From Planctomycetota bacterium (GTDB lineage Bacteria; Planctomycetota; SZUA-567; H5-PLA8), in assembly GCA_027493525.1 (NCBI GenBank), contig JAOSKN010000001.1, positions 2,604,001 to 2,668,000 of the forward strand: DNA of 64,000 bases, written 5' to 3'. How positions within the stretch are numbered: position 1 is the first letter of the stretch; the number at the start of each line of letters is the position of its first letter. Positions 45,264 to 55,103 of the stretch are shown here, piece by piece. Both the position numbers and the translations under genes were made by a program. The notes under the pieces are model-generated. The model was not told the DNA's origin, did not search any database, and worked only from the letters and a program-made list of their open reading frames with translations.

Positions 45264-48017
45264 TTACGCCTTCCCGTCCAGCAGCCGCCGGATCTCATCC
45301 GCCAACACCGAGGGCATGAAGGGCTTGGCCAGATAGGAGGCGGCCTTGCCGAAGACCTTGACCTCGGCCATGGCCTGGTTGGAGTAGCCGGAGGTGTAGA
45401 GGATCTTCAGGTTGGGGAATTGGCCGCGCAGCCGTTCGGCCAATTCGCGCCCGCCCATTTCGGGCATCACGACATCGGTGATCAGCAGGTCGATGGGGCC
45501 GCCGTGCGCGCGGGCGGCCTCCAGGGCCTTACTCCCGTTGCTGGCCTGCAGGACCGTGTAGCCGAGCTGCGCGAGCAGTTCGGCGACGAGCACGCGCAGC
45601 GAGGCCTCGTCCTCGGCCAGCAGCACCGTTTCATGGCCCTTGGGAAAGAGCGCGGCATCGGCGGAGCGCGCGACGGGGTCGGGCTCGGCCTGGGCGTAGG
45701 GCAGGAAGACGCGAAAGGCGGCGCCTGCGCCCTCGCGGCTCTCGACCGCCAGATGGCCCTTGTGCTGCTTGACGATGCCGTAACACGTGGCCAGCCCCAG
45801 GCCCGTGCCCTTGCCGTGCTCCTTCGTGGTGAAGAATGGCTCGAAAATGTGAGGGAGCACGTCGGCGGGGATGCCGACCCCGGTGTCGGCGATCTCCAGC
45901 AGGGCGTAATCGCCGGGCGCCAGCTCGCCGAGGGCCTTCGCTTCCGCCTCGCCGACGTGAATGGGCTGGGCGCGCACCGTCAGCTTGCCGCCGTGAGGCA
46001 TGGCGTCCCGGGCATTGACGGCGAGGTTGAAGACCACCTGCTCGATCTGCCCGGCGTCCACGAAGACCGGGCGCAGGCCCGCGTCGGCGAGGACTTCCAG
46101 TTCGATCTCTTCCCCGATCAGGCGGTTGAGGATCGCGACGGAGCGTTGAATCAGTTCGTTGAGGCAGACGCTGCGCGGCTGGAGCACCTGCTTGCGCGCG
46201 AAGGCCAGGAGCTGCCCGGTCAGGCTGGCGCCGTGCTCGGCGGCCTCGATGACGAACTTCAGGCAGCGCGCCACCTCCCGCGGGTCGTCCTCGCGGAGCA
46301 GCCCCATCTGCGCGTAACCCATCACCGCCCCAAGCAGGTTATTGAAGTCGTGCGCGATCCCCCCGGCGAAGCGCCCCACGGTCTCTAGCTTCTGGGCCTG
46401 CTGGAGCTGCCGTTCCAGCCGCTTCTGTTCGGACAGGTCGCGGAGCAGGACCAGGATGTGGTCCGCGCCGGCGTAGGGAAAGACGCACGCGCGGAGGTCT
46501 AGGTCGCGCCGCGCGCCGTCCTTGACGCGCACGTTCCGCTCGTCGTGAAAAGCCTGCCTCGCGCGCAGCGCGTCCAGGAACTCCGCGTAGCGCTCGCCGG
46601 CATGCTCGTAGAGCCACTCGGTCAGCCGGCGGGCCAGAAGATCCTCGCGGGTGCGGCCGGTGAGCGCGCAGGCGGCGGGGTTGGCCTCCACCGGCCGGCC
46701 GTCCAGGCTCAGGATCAGGATCCCGTCGGCGACGGCCTCGAAGATGCCGCGGTACTGCGCCTCGCCGTGCCGCAGCGCCTCCTCGGCGGCGGCCCGCTCG
46801 GAGACGTCGTGGAGGTAGCCTTCGAGGTATTTCAACTCCTGGCCCTCGAAGACGCCCACGCCGATTTCATGAATCCAGCGCGTCTTCCCGTCGCGGCGCC
46901 GGATGCGGTAGCGCAGGTTGAAGGGGCGGCGCTCGGCGAGCGCGGCGTCCACCTCGGTCGCGATGCCCGGCGCGTCGGCCGGATGGTACAGCTCGACGAA
47001 GCTCACGCGGTCCGCGAGGAACTCCCGCGCCGGGTAGCCGGTGATCTGCTCCACGGCCTCGTTGAGATACAGCATGCTGTAGCGCGCGTCGTTGCGGCAG
47101 AGGTACACGACGCCGGGGATGTTCTCGGCCAGCCGGCGGAACTTCGCCTCGCTCTCGCGCAGCGCGCGGTCGGCTTGCTTCCGGGCGGTGATGTCCGAGA
47201 CCACGCCCATGGCCGCTTCGATCTGGCCGCGGTTCTGGAGCGGGACCAGGCGGACGGCGTAGCAGCGCCCGTTGACGTCGCGCATGTCCAGGTCGGCCTT
47301 CTGGCCTTTCGTGTAGACCTCCTCCAGGGCCTGGCAGAAGGCCCCTCTGTCCTCGTCGTGGATGAAATCCGCCGCGCGCTTGCCGAGGACTTGTGCGGGC
47401 GTGAAGCCTTCGGCGGTGTGGTTGATGTAGGCGATCCGCCCCTGCCGGTCGTAGATCAGCACGTGATCGGGGTCGTTCTCGAGGAGCCGGCGATTCTTCT
47501 CTTCCGAGGCGCGCAGTTCGCTCTCGGCGGCGCGCCGCGCGGTGATGTCTTCCGCGATCCCCGCGACGCGGTACACCCCGCCCCGGGCGTCGCGGATCGG
47601 AAACGCCCGGTCGCGAATCCAGCGGATCGAGCCGTCCCGGCGCACGATCCGGTACTCCTCTTCCCAGCCGCCTTTCGTCACTTCCTGAAGGTAGGTCCGC
47701 TCAATCCGCTCCACGTCGTCCGGATGCACGGCCCGCTTCCAGGCGTCGCGGTCGGTGTAAAGTTCCTCGGGGGAGCGGTCGTAGAGGCGCGCGTAGGCCG
47801 GGCTGACGTAGAGCATCCGGTTCGCGCTCCAGTCCACCAGCCAGAAAACCTGGTCGATATGCTCGGCGAACTGAAGGAAGCGTTCCTCGCTGGCTCGCAG
47901 CCGCTCCTCCAATTCGCGCAGCCGCTCGGCTGGCTCCCGCGAACGGCCGGCTTCGGCGGAACCGGACGCGGTCGAAGCGCCGGCCTGGGGATCGGGTTGT
48001 TGGGGAAGTCCGCCCAT
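45264..48017 (-). CDS. Hybrid sensor histidine kinase with four PAS domains
   Basis: 917 residues, soluble. After a Gly/Ser/Pro-rich start and a short coiled coil come four PAS domains (about 45-165, 170-285, 290-410 and 415-530), each separated by the usual DIT/DVSE-A linker. HisKA follows with His556 in GGIAHDFNNLLG, then HATPase_c with NARDAMPHGG, ADTGVGI and GTGLGLATCYG. The C-terminal receiver domain has Asp848 in ITDVVMPEMGG and Lys in LAKPF. No helices cross the membrane, so it senses a cytoplasmic signal. No separate response regulator is adjacent. ATG 48017 is divergent from the protease gene. Confidence 0.92.
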   Translation of the reverse strand: MGGLPQQPDPQAGASTASGSAEAGRSREPAERLRELEERLRASEERFLQFAEHIDQVFWLVDWSANRMLYVSPAYARLYDRSPEELYTDRDAWKRAVHPDDVERIERTYLQEVTKGGWEEEYRIVRRDGSIRWIRDRAFPIRDARGGVYRVAGIAEDITARRAAESELRASEEKNRRLLENDPDHVLIYDRQGRIAYINHTAEGFTPAQVLGKRAADFIHDEDRGAFCQALEEVYTKGQKADLDMRDVNGRCYAVRLVPLQNRGQIEAAMGVVSDITARKQADRALRESEAKFRRLAENIPGVVYLCRNDARYSMLYLNEAVEQITGYPAREFLADRVSFVELYHPADAPGIATEVDAALAERRPFNLRYRIRRRDGKTRWIHEIGVGVFEGQELKYLEGYLHDVSERAAAEEALRHGEAQYRGIFEAVADGILILSLDGRPVEANPAACALTGRTREDLLARRLTEWLYEHAGERYAEFLDALRARQAFHDERNVRVKDGARRDLDLRACVFPYAGADHILVLLRDLSEQKRLERQLQQAQKLETVGRFAGGIAHDFNNLLGAVMGYAQMGLLREDDPREVARCLKFVIEAAEHGASLTGQLLAFARKQVLQPRSVCLNELIQRSVAILNRLIGEEIELEVLADAGLRPVFVDAGQIEQVVFNLAVNARDAMPHGGKLTVRAQPIHVGEAEAKALGELAPGDYALLEIADTGVGIPADVLPHIFEPFFTTKEHGKGTGLGLATCYGIVKQHKGHLAVESREGAGAAFRVFLPYAQAEPDPVARSADAALFPKGHETVLLAEDEASLRVLVAELLAQLGYTVLQASNGSKALEAARAHGGPIDLLITDVVMPEMGGRELAERLRGQFPNLKILYTSGYSNQAMAEVKVFGKAASYLAKPFMPSVLADEIRRLLDGKA

Positions 48018-48350
48018 GTTCGTCAGCCGAGCCGAGTCCAATATGGGGATCTGCCGGGTCGATACGACCGTTCTATCTTGCCATAGCCCGCCGCGCGCTG
48101 CCAGTCGCGCCGAATCCGCGCACGGCGGCGAGAATGCATGCAACAAGCGTGCCGCGCAAACCGACACCTTAATGGACGCTTGCGGAATTCCACGGCGCCT
48201 GCACACGTGCGCCTGCCGCTGGCCGGGGGGCCTCGTCCGTTGCTTCCTCCTTGCACCGGTTCCATGATCCGCCTATGGTTTGATCGGTCGGTCGGTTTGC
48301 CTCGCGGCGCCTGCTCGCCGATGGCTGAAGGCGGAAAGGATCGAGCCTGC
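48018..48350. other. Divergent intergenic region
   Basis: 333 bp between the histidine kinase and the protease. Open frames enter from both sides but have the Arg/Pro/Cys composition of non-coding GC-rich sequence. No convincing promoter, terminator or repeat was found. Confidence 0.6.
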
Positions 48351-50666
48351 ATGCCACGTTCTCCCGCGCGCGCCCCACGCACGCCTTTGGCTGCTTCCTT
48401 TGCCGTTGGCCTGATCCTGGCCCTGTTCGCGATCCACGCCCCGCTCCTTGCGCAGGACGACACGCCGGAACCCGAGCCTCTCCTGGACGAGCCCCCCGCA
48501 AATCTGGCTCCGATCCGGCAGCTTGCCCAGTTGATCCTCGAGACCGTCCACGGCTCGTCGCTCCAGGAAGTCTGGGAGCCCGTCGGCCGGCTGGTGCGCC
48601 TGGGCCGGTTGCCGGACAGCCCGGTCGTCGACCTGCTCACCGCCAAGCTGGCCGATGAAGACGAAAAAATGCGCCTCGCCGCCGCGCGCGCGCTCTCGCA
48701 ACTGGATCAGGCCGACCGCGCCGCCCCGGTGCTCACCGCACTGCTCGCGTCGAAGGATCCCGAGATCCGGCTCTACGCCGGAAACGCCATCGGCCTGACG
48801 CCCAAGTTCTACGGCGAAAAGGGCGTGGTCGAGCCGATGCTGGCCGCTCTGGAGCAGGAGGAGGAGCCGAAGACCAAGGTCGCCCTGGCGCGCTCGCTCT
48901 GGCGCATCAGCGGCCGGGCCGAGCCCAAAGCCGAACTGGCCAAGCTGATGCGCGCCAGCCGCGAGAAGGCCACTCGCGACGAGGCGGCCCTGGCCCTGGC
49001 CGAGCTGGGCCTGCTGGTGCCCAAAGACGACTGGGATGGCAAGCCCGAGGAGGAACTGCTCCGCGAGGTCCACGAACGGATCGAGGAACTGCGCGACGAG
49101 CCCACCGAGCGCGGGCTGCGCGCCGACGCGCTCTACCAGGCCATCGACGAGGACGCGCCCGCGATGACCCACCCGCAGATGCAGGACGGCGTGCGCCTGC
49201 TCCGCGAGGTCCTCGGCTACATCCAGAAGGCCTACCCCGACGAGGCCAAGGGCAACGACCTCGACCAACTCTTCGAGCAGGCCAGCAAGGGCCTCGTCGC
49301 CACCCTCGACCCCTTCAGCCAGTACCTCGACCGCGAAGAGGTCCAGGCCACGCAGGAGATGCTGCGCCAGGATTACGGCGGCATCGGGGCCTACGTCGGC
49401 GTGCGCGACAACAAGTTTACGATCATCAGCCCGATCTACGGCTCGCCCGCCGACCGCGCCGGGCTGCGCTCCATGGATTACATCCTCGAGGTCGACGGGC
49501 ATCCGACCACCGAAATGATGGACAACGGCGGCATGAACAAGATCATCGCCCGCCTGAAGGGCGAGCCGGGCTCGCCGGTCAAGCTCAAATACTTCCGCCA
49601 GGGCTTCATGAAGCCCATCGAAGTCACCCTGATCCGCGATTCGATCAAGGTCCAGAGCGTCTACTACGGGATGCTCCCGGGCAAGATCGGTTACGTGCGG
49701 CTGACGCGCTTCGGCGAGCGCAGCACCGACGAGATGAAGAGCGCGCTGCAGGACCTGATGGAAAAGCAGAAGGCCCGCGGCCTGGTCTTCGACCTGCGCG
49801 ACAACCCCGGCGGCCTGCTGCGCACCGGCGTCGAGATCGCCGACCGCTTCCTGGCCGGCGGCAAGCTCATCGTCTACAGCCAGGGCCGCGAGGAGTTCGC
49901 CCCGTACAAGCCCTTCTACAGCCACGGCGGGGAGACTCACGAAGGCTTCCCCATGGCCTGCCTCGTCAACAACGGCTCCGCCTCGGCCTCCGAGATCGTC
50001 GCCGGGTGCCTCAAGCACTACAAGCGCGCGGTCCTGGTCGGCGAGAAGACCTACGGCAAAGGCAGCGTCCAGCAGATCATCCCGCTCCGCGCCACCAAGC
50101 GCGAAACGCAACTGCGCCTGACCATCGCCAAGTACTACCTCCCCGACGGGCACTGCATTCACGAGAAGGGCATCCTGCCCGACCTCGTCCAGGAGGCCCG
50201 CGAGTACGACGATTGGACCTGGCGTCAGATCTACGAACTGCGCAATAAGGGGACTTTCGAGGATTACGTCCGCAAGCACTGGGATGCCAACAAGGCCACG
50301 TTCCTGCTCCTGGCCGAGTGGGACGGGCGCGACGCCGCCAAGCTGCCCGAGTTCGACGGGTTCTACGAGGGGCTCAAGGAGTTCCGCATCGCCCAGGACG
50401 ACGTGCGCGCCGAACTGCGCCGCGTCATTCGCCGCATGGCCCAGGACGAGCTGAAGCAGGAGTTCGCCTTCGACCTCCAGGAAGACCAAGTCCTCCAGCG
50501 CGGCGTCTACGAATTGCTCAAGAAGCTGGAAGTCGATACCAAGCAGTTCGTCCAGTACCGCGACTTCCCCGAGAAGTTCAAGCCCAAGCCCCAGCCCGTG
50601 GACGCGCTCTCCGCGCTGATCACGCCTGAACCCAAGCCCGAAGCGCAGCCCGAACCGGCGAAGTAG
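48351..50666 (+). CDS. S41 C-terminal processing protease with HEAT-like N-terminal region
   Basis: 771 residues. A signal peptide (about 11-35, ending LLAQD) leads to HEAT-like repeats (about 95-230), then a PDZ domain (about 350-420; YGGIGAYVGV, SPADRAGL) and the S41 peptidase core. The catalytic Ser lies in NNGSASASE (543-547) and the Lys is Lys570 in TYGKGSV. A helical C-terminal region ends in a Pro/Lys tail. It cleaves exposed protein C-termini in the periplasm. The ATG at 48351 has AAAGGA upstream; an ATG at 48321 is less likely. Confidence 0.9.
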   Translation: MPRSPARAPRTPLAASFAVGLILALFAIHAPLLAQDDTPEPEPLLDEPPANLAPIRQLAQLILETVHGSSLQEVWEPVGRLVRLGRLPDSPVVDLLTAKLADEDEKMRLAAARALSQLDQADRAAPVLTALLASKDPEIRLYAGNAIGLTPKFYGEKGVVEPMLAALEQEEEPKTKVALARSLWRISGRAEPKAELAKLMRASREKATRDEAALALAELGLLVPKDDWDGKPEEELLREVHERIEELRDEPTERGLRADALYQAIDEDAPAMTHPQMQDGVRLLREVLGYIQKAYPDEAKGNDLDQLFEQASKGLVATLDPFSQYLDREEVQATQEMLRQDYGGIGAYVGVRDNKFTIISPIYGSPADRAGLRSMDYILEVDGHPTTEMMDNGGMNKIIARLKGEPGSPVKLKYFRQGFMKPIEVTLIRDSIKVQSVYYGMLPGKIGYVRLTRFGERSTDEMKSALQDLMEKQKARGLVFDLRDNPGGLLRTGVEIADRFLAGGKLIVYSQGREEFAPYKPFYSHGGETHEGFPMACLVNNGSASASEIVAGCLKHYKRAVLVGEKTYGKGSVQQIIPLRATKRETQLRLTIAKYYLPDGHCIHEKGILPDLVQEAREYDDWTWRQIYELRNKGTFEDYVRKHWDANKATFLLLAEWDGRDAAKLPEFDGFYEGLKEFRIAQDDVRAELRRVIRRMAQDELKQEFAFDLQEDQVLQRGVYELLKKLEVDTKQFVQYRDFPEKFKPKPQPVDALSALITPEPKPEAQPEPAK

Positions 50667-50676
50667 ATGGTGCGCC

Positions 50677-51051
50677 ATGACAGGCCGACCTCGCGCGCTT
50701 CATCCCTGGCTGCGTTTCGAACTCAAGACGCTCATGGTCTGGAGTCTCGCGGCTTCCATCCTGCTGGGACTAAACATCACACCTGACTGCGGCTTTTGGC
50801 CGCACTGGGCATTCCACGTGAGGTATGTGAATTATGGCTTTCCGTTTGCCTGTCTCGTCCAGAACTCGGATGGCGATTGGTTTCTGGCCAACCCGACCGC
50901 GCTCTTCGGCAACGTGGCTCTCCTGGTCCTGATGCTGCTGGTTTTCCCGCTCCTCGCGGCAAAATACTGGAGATACTTGCGCGAATCGGGTCGCACCTCC
51001 GGCTTTCTGCGCCGGAGCAGGGCCTTGAAGCGGTCCGATCCGCTGCCCTGA
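50677..51051 (+). CDS. Small two-helix membrane protein, unknown
   Basis: 124 residues with hydrophobic segments at about 17-34 and 76-95, an aromatic-rich extracytoplasmic loop between them (FWPHWAFHVRYVNYGFPF) and a basic tail. I do not recognise a family. It starts 10 bp after the protease stop and is probably cotranscribed with it. Confidence 0.6.
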   Translation: MTGRPRALHPWLRFELKTLMVWSLAASILLGLNITPDCGFWPHWAFHVRYVNYGFPFACLVQNSDGDWFLANPTALFGNVALLVLMLLVFPLLAAKYWRYLRESGRTSGFLRRSRALKRSDPLP

Positions 51052-51136
51052 CGCGCGATCCTGAAGTAGCCGCCGCCCGCCCGCGCGCTAACATCGCCCA
51101 CTCGGCCTCGAAGCCTTGGTTCAGGAGCCAACCTCG

Positions 51137-52129
51137 ATGAGCGCCAAGAAAACGCTGCGCATGGGCCTCTTAGGCTGCGGCGGGATCGCCAACCGGCACG
51201 CCAAGACCCTCGTTCAGATCCCCGAGTACGAACTCGTCGCCTGGTGCGATGTCGTCCGCCCCAACGCCGAACGCTTCCAGCAGGAGTACGGCAAGGGCGA
51301 GGTCTTCACCGACTACCACGAGATGTTCGCGAAGTCCGATCTGGACGTGGTGACGATCTGCATGCCGCCCTTCGCGCACGACGACGAAGTCGAGGTCGCC
51401 GCCAAGGCCGGGGCCCACATCCTGATCGAAAAGCCCATCTCGCTCACCAACGCGCAGGCGCAGCGGATGGTCAAGGCCGTCGAGACGCACAAGGTCAAGA
51501 CGCAAGTCGGTTTCATGAGCCGCTTCCTGGGCGGGGTGGAGCGCATCCGCGAGTTGCTGGCGTCCGGCAAGGGCCCCGGGATTCAGTACGTCGGGCGCTA
51601 CTTCTGCAACAGCCTGCATTCGCCTTGGTGGCGCATGAAGGACAAGTCCGGCGGACAACTGGTCGAGCAGATCATCCACCAGGTGGACCTCTGCCGCTTC
51701 CTGATGGGCAAGCCCAGGCAGGTCTTCGCCTACACCGGGAACCTCGCGCATAAGGACGTGGAGAACTACACGGTCGAGGACGTCAGCGGGACGGTGATCC
51801 GTTTCGAGTCCGGCGGGATCGGCGTAATCAGCGGGACCAACTGCGCGATCCCAGGCAAGTGGCTCGCGCCGAGCACCTTCGTCGCGAAAGGTCTCGTCGC
51901 CGACTGGGGCCCCGGCGCCAACACCATTACCGTGACCGACGGCAAGGAACCCGTGACGGAGCCTTTCGAAGGCGGCAACGACACCAACCTGGCCCAGCAC
52001 CTGGATCTCTTGAAGGCGATCCGCGAGGAGGGCGCCACGCGCACGCCGATGTCCGAAGGCGCCGCGACGCAGGCCCTTGTAGTGGCCGCTTACCAGTCCG
52101 CGGAGACCGGGAAGCCGGTGGATCTGTAG
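51137..52129 (+). CDS. Gfo/Idh/MocA family oxidoreductase
   Basis: 330 residues. The N-terminal Rossmann domain has GLLGCGGIANRHAKTL; the family motif EKPISLTNAQA includes the catalytic Lys of E-K-P. The C-terminal domain has SGGQLVEQIIHQVDLCRFLMG, matching GG-x3-D/E-x-G/H-x-H-x2-D in outline. It is an NAD(P)-dependent enzyme acting on a sugar or inositol-like substrate that cannot be named from sequence. ATG 51137 has CAGGAG upstream. Confidence 0.92.
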   Translation: MSAKKTLRMGLLGCGGIANRHAKTLVQIPEYELVAWCDVVRPNAERFQQEYGKGEVFTDYHEMFAKSDLDVVTICMPPFAHDDEVEVAAKAGAHILIEKPISLTNAQAQRMVKAVETHKVKTQVGFMSRFLGGVERIRELLASGKGPGIQYVGRYFCNSLHSPWWRMKDKSGGQLVEQIIHQVDLCRFLMGKPRQVFAYTGNLAHKDVENYTVEDVSGTVIRFESGGIGVISGTNCAIPGKWLAPSTFVAKGLVADWGPGANTITVTDGKEPVTEPFEGGNDTNLAQHLDLLKAIREEGATRTPMSEGAATQALVVAAYQSAETGKPVDL

Positions 52130-52135
52130 TCGGTT

Positions 52136-53526
52136 CTACTTGGCGATCCAGTCGTAGGTCGGCAACGCGCGTCCGTCCGAGAGGTGCAGGCCTTTCGGGT
52201 TCGCCGGGCAGCCATCCTCCGTGCGCGTGGCATTCACGGACAAACCCACGATCCCGTGCGCGCTCAGCGGCCGGACCTCGCCGGGTTCGCTGACCGCGTC
52301 TTGGTCGGCATCCACCCACACCGCAAGGCCGTCCATTTCGGCCCCCTCCAGCAGGCCGTTGCGATCGTCGTCCAGCGCGTCGAGGGCCTGGTAACCGTCT
52401 TTCCAGAAGATCCACCAGGTCACCGAGCCGAAGAGTTGCCGGCCCGAGACGATCTCCCCGCGCGCCAGGGGGTCCCAGACCAGGATGCCGGTTTCGGGCC
52501 CCACCCAGCTTCGCTCCTCGGCGCGCAGGTCGCCGTCGAGGTCGAAGGCCACGCGCTCGTCGGGGGCCAACAGGCTGCTCAGCGCGCGCGCGCGGTCGAG
52601 CGGAAAGACGATCGGCGTCACGGCGCCTTCGGGGAGGTTCTCCATCTTCTCCAGGTTGGCCTTAATCGCGTCCACCTCGGCCCGTTCGTCCTTCCGGATG
52701 CCGCGCGCGGCGAGGATTTCGATGTAGCGCCGGCCGGCCTCGTAACTGGCCAGCGCCTGCACCCCGGCGAGAGGCATTTCCTTGAGGCTTATGTCGCCCG
52801 CCACGGCCAGGCGATAGGCTTTAAGATATTCTTCGGCGGCGCGGTCGCGCCAGAGTTCGGCCAGCAGGCGCTGGCTCTGCGTGCGGACCTCAAGCTCATC
52901 GGCCTTGAGGTGCGCCAGGATCGCGGGCAGCGCTTTGGCGCCCTCCGCACGCAAGCGGGCATAGGCTTCCACGCGCAACTCGTGCTCTTCGCTGGCCAGA
53001 TTAGAGAAGGCAGTTTCCAACCGGGCGGTGTCGGCCTTCGCGGACGGAGGTGCCTCCAGGCCGGGGGCGCTGCCGCGGCCACCGCGGCGCTCACATCCAG
53101 GAAGTAGGCTAGTCCAAGGCGGAACAGCCCGTTCTCGGGCGACTTCTCCAAGGCAATCTGGAACGCAGCCAGGCCCTCGGCGACGTGCGTACTGAGCGCC
53201 TCGGCCGAGGCGGGCTTACAGGCTTCGTAGTAGGTATCATCGTTCTGGAACTGATGATCCACCCGGGGCAGTTCCTTTTCGGCGTGAGCGCCGTAGACGA
53301 GCACATGGGTGCCCCTCCGCGCCAGAGCCAGCGCGTGCAGCCGCCCCAGCACGTAGTAGCCCTGGGCCTCTTCGGGATGTTCACGGATATAGGCCTTCAC
53401 GTTCGCGATCAACCGCTCCACGGGGGCCTCGGTAGGCGCCCGAAACATTGCCGTGCACTCCAGTCCCAGCGTCACCAGAGCTGCCGGCAGGCCTAGGATG
53501 AAAAACCACCTTCGCGGGTTCGGCAT
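52136..53526 (-). pseudogene. TPR/EF-hand-type exported protein, frameshifted
   Basis: Two frames form one gene if a base is added to the G5 run at 53063-53067 (C run on the coding strand), giving about 463 residues. It starts with a hydrophobic segment (WFFILGLPAALVTLGLEC) and a possible lipobox Cys, then TPR-like helices (GYYVLGRLHALALARRG), a low-complexity Ala/Pro linker where the break lies, HEAT-like helices, and a C-terminal region with acidic EF-hand-like loops (FDLDGDLRAEE, DDDRNGLLEGAE, DADQDAVSEPGE). Such calcium-type loops are common in planctomycete secreted proteins. It is convergent with the oxidoreductase gene. Confidence 0.75.
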
Positions 53527-53766
53527 GCCTTCGCTCCAGGTTTCGAAGGTTTGGACGGCAAGTCCGGGCGCGCCGTTACAAGAACCCTATCTTCAAAAAG
53601 CAGAAGGAAGCGGCGCCAGAATCGGGACCTGGAAACGTAATGTGCCTTGGCAGAAGCGGAAGCCGTGACTAGACTCTAATCGTCCGGAGGGGGCCGGTCG
53701 GTTTCGCTTCAGCCACCCCCGCCCCGTGCCGTTTCCGCATCTGACATCCAGCCGAGGGAGCAACTC

Positions 53767-55044
53767 GTGGGGGCCCTGAAAGAGACCTTGCGCGCCGTTC
53801 TGAACGAGGAGCGGGAGAAGATCAAGAGTCTGGTTTCCTCGCATGGGGACCGGACGGTGGACCAGGTGACGCTCGCTCAGGTCTTCCAAGGTTCGCGCGG
53901 CATCGTCAGCATCTTCTGCGATACCTCGGCCGTTCCACCCGCCAAGGGCCTGATCGTCCGCGGTTATCCGATCGGCGAACTGGCCGGCAAGCTGCCCGAG
54001 GACGTTTTCTACCTGCTCCTCGCCGGCAAACTCCCCACCGACGCGCAGCGCAAGAATCTCCAGGACGAATGGGCCGCTCGGAATACCGTGCCCGACTACG
54101 TCTGGAAGGTCGTCGACGCGCTGCCCCAAGACACGCACCCGATGACCATGCTTAATACGGCCGTGCTGTGCATGCAGCGCGAGTCGGTCTTCGCGAAGCG
54201 CTACGCCGAGGGCATGGCCAAGGACGAATACTGGGAGACGACGCTCGAAGACGCCCTCGCGCTCACCGCCCGCCTGCCCGCCATTGCCGCCTACGTCTAT
54301 CGCCGCTGCTTCAACAAGGGGCCGCGCCTGGAAGGCAAGCCGGGACTCGACTGGGCCGGCGACTACGTCCAGCGCCTGGGCTTCGCCGACCCGAAGGGCG
54401 AACTCACCAAACTGATGCGCCTGTACCTCGTGCTCCATTCCGACCACGGCGGCGGGAACGTCAGCGCCAACGTCGCCGGCACCGTCAACTCGGCTCTCTC
54501 CGACCTCTACTACGCGCTCTCCGCGGGCCTGAACGGCCTCGCCGGGCCGCTCCACGGCCTGGCCAACCAGGAATGCCTGGCCTGGATTCAGGATCTGATG
54601 GAGCAGTTCAAGGGCACGCCCAGCGTCGAGCAGATCTCGAAGTTCGCCGAGGAAACCATCGCGGCCAAGCGCGTCGTCCCCGGCTACGGCCACGCGGTGC
54701 TGCGCGTCACCGATCCGCGCTTCTCGGCCTTCGTCGAGTTCGGCAAGCAGCACTGTCCCGGCGATCCCGTCTTCAAAACCGCGCTCAACGTTTATGAGGC
54801 CGTGCCGAAGGTCCTCCAGAAGCATCCCAAGATCAAGAACCCCTGGCCCAACGTGGACGCCGTCTCCGGCTCGCTGCTCCACCATTACGGGCTGACCGAG
54901 CAGAACTACTACACGGTCCTCTTCTCGCTCAGCCGCGCGCTGGGCATCTGCGCGCAGGCCGTCCACGCCCGGGGCTGCGGACTGCCCATCGTCCGCCCGA
55001 CGGCCCTCACCTACGACGAACTCCAGGACGCCCTGAAGACGTAG
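53767..55044 (+). CDS. gltA: Citrate synthase
   Basis: 425 residues, closer in pattern to the larger eukaryote-like citrate synthases than to E. coli GltA. Catalytic residues are visible: His in LVLHSDHGGGN, His in VPGYGHAVLR and the region around NVDAVSG holding the Asp. GPLHGLANQE is the other conserved block. It condenses acetyl-CoA and oxaloacetate at the entry to the TCA cycle. The start is GTG 53767 with GAGGGAG upstream. Confidence 0.94.
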   Translation: MGALKETLRAVLNEEREKIKSLVSSHGDRTVDQVTLAQVFQGSRGIVSIFCDTSAVPPAKGLIVRGYPIGELAGKLPEDVFYLLLAGKLPTDAQRKNLQDEWAARNTVPDYVWKVVDALPQDTHPMTMLNTAVLCMQRESVFAKRYAEGMAKDEYWETTLEDALALTARLPAIAAYVYRRCFNKGPRLEGKPGLDWAGDYVQRLGFADPKGELTKLMRLYLVLHSDHGGGNVSANVAGTVNSALSDLYYALSAGLNGLAGPLHGLANQECLAWIQDLMEQFKGTPSVEQISKFAEETIAAKRVVPGYGHAVLRVTDPRFSAFVEFGKQHCPGDPVFKTALNVYEAVPKVLQKHPKIKNPWPNVDAVSGSLLHHYGLTEQNYYTVLFSLSRALGICAQAVHARGCGLPIVRPTALTYDELQDALKT

Positions 55045-55103
55045 GCCCCGCCGCCGATGGCACCGGTCCGCCTTCCACCGCCCGATCTCCGCCACGGTTC
55101 ACC

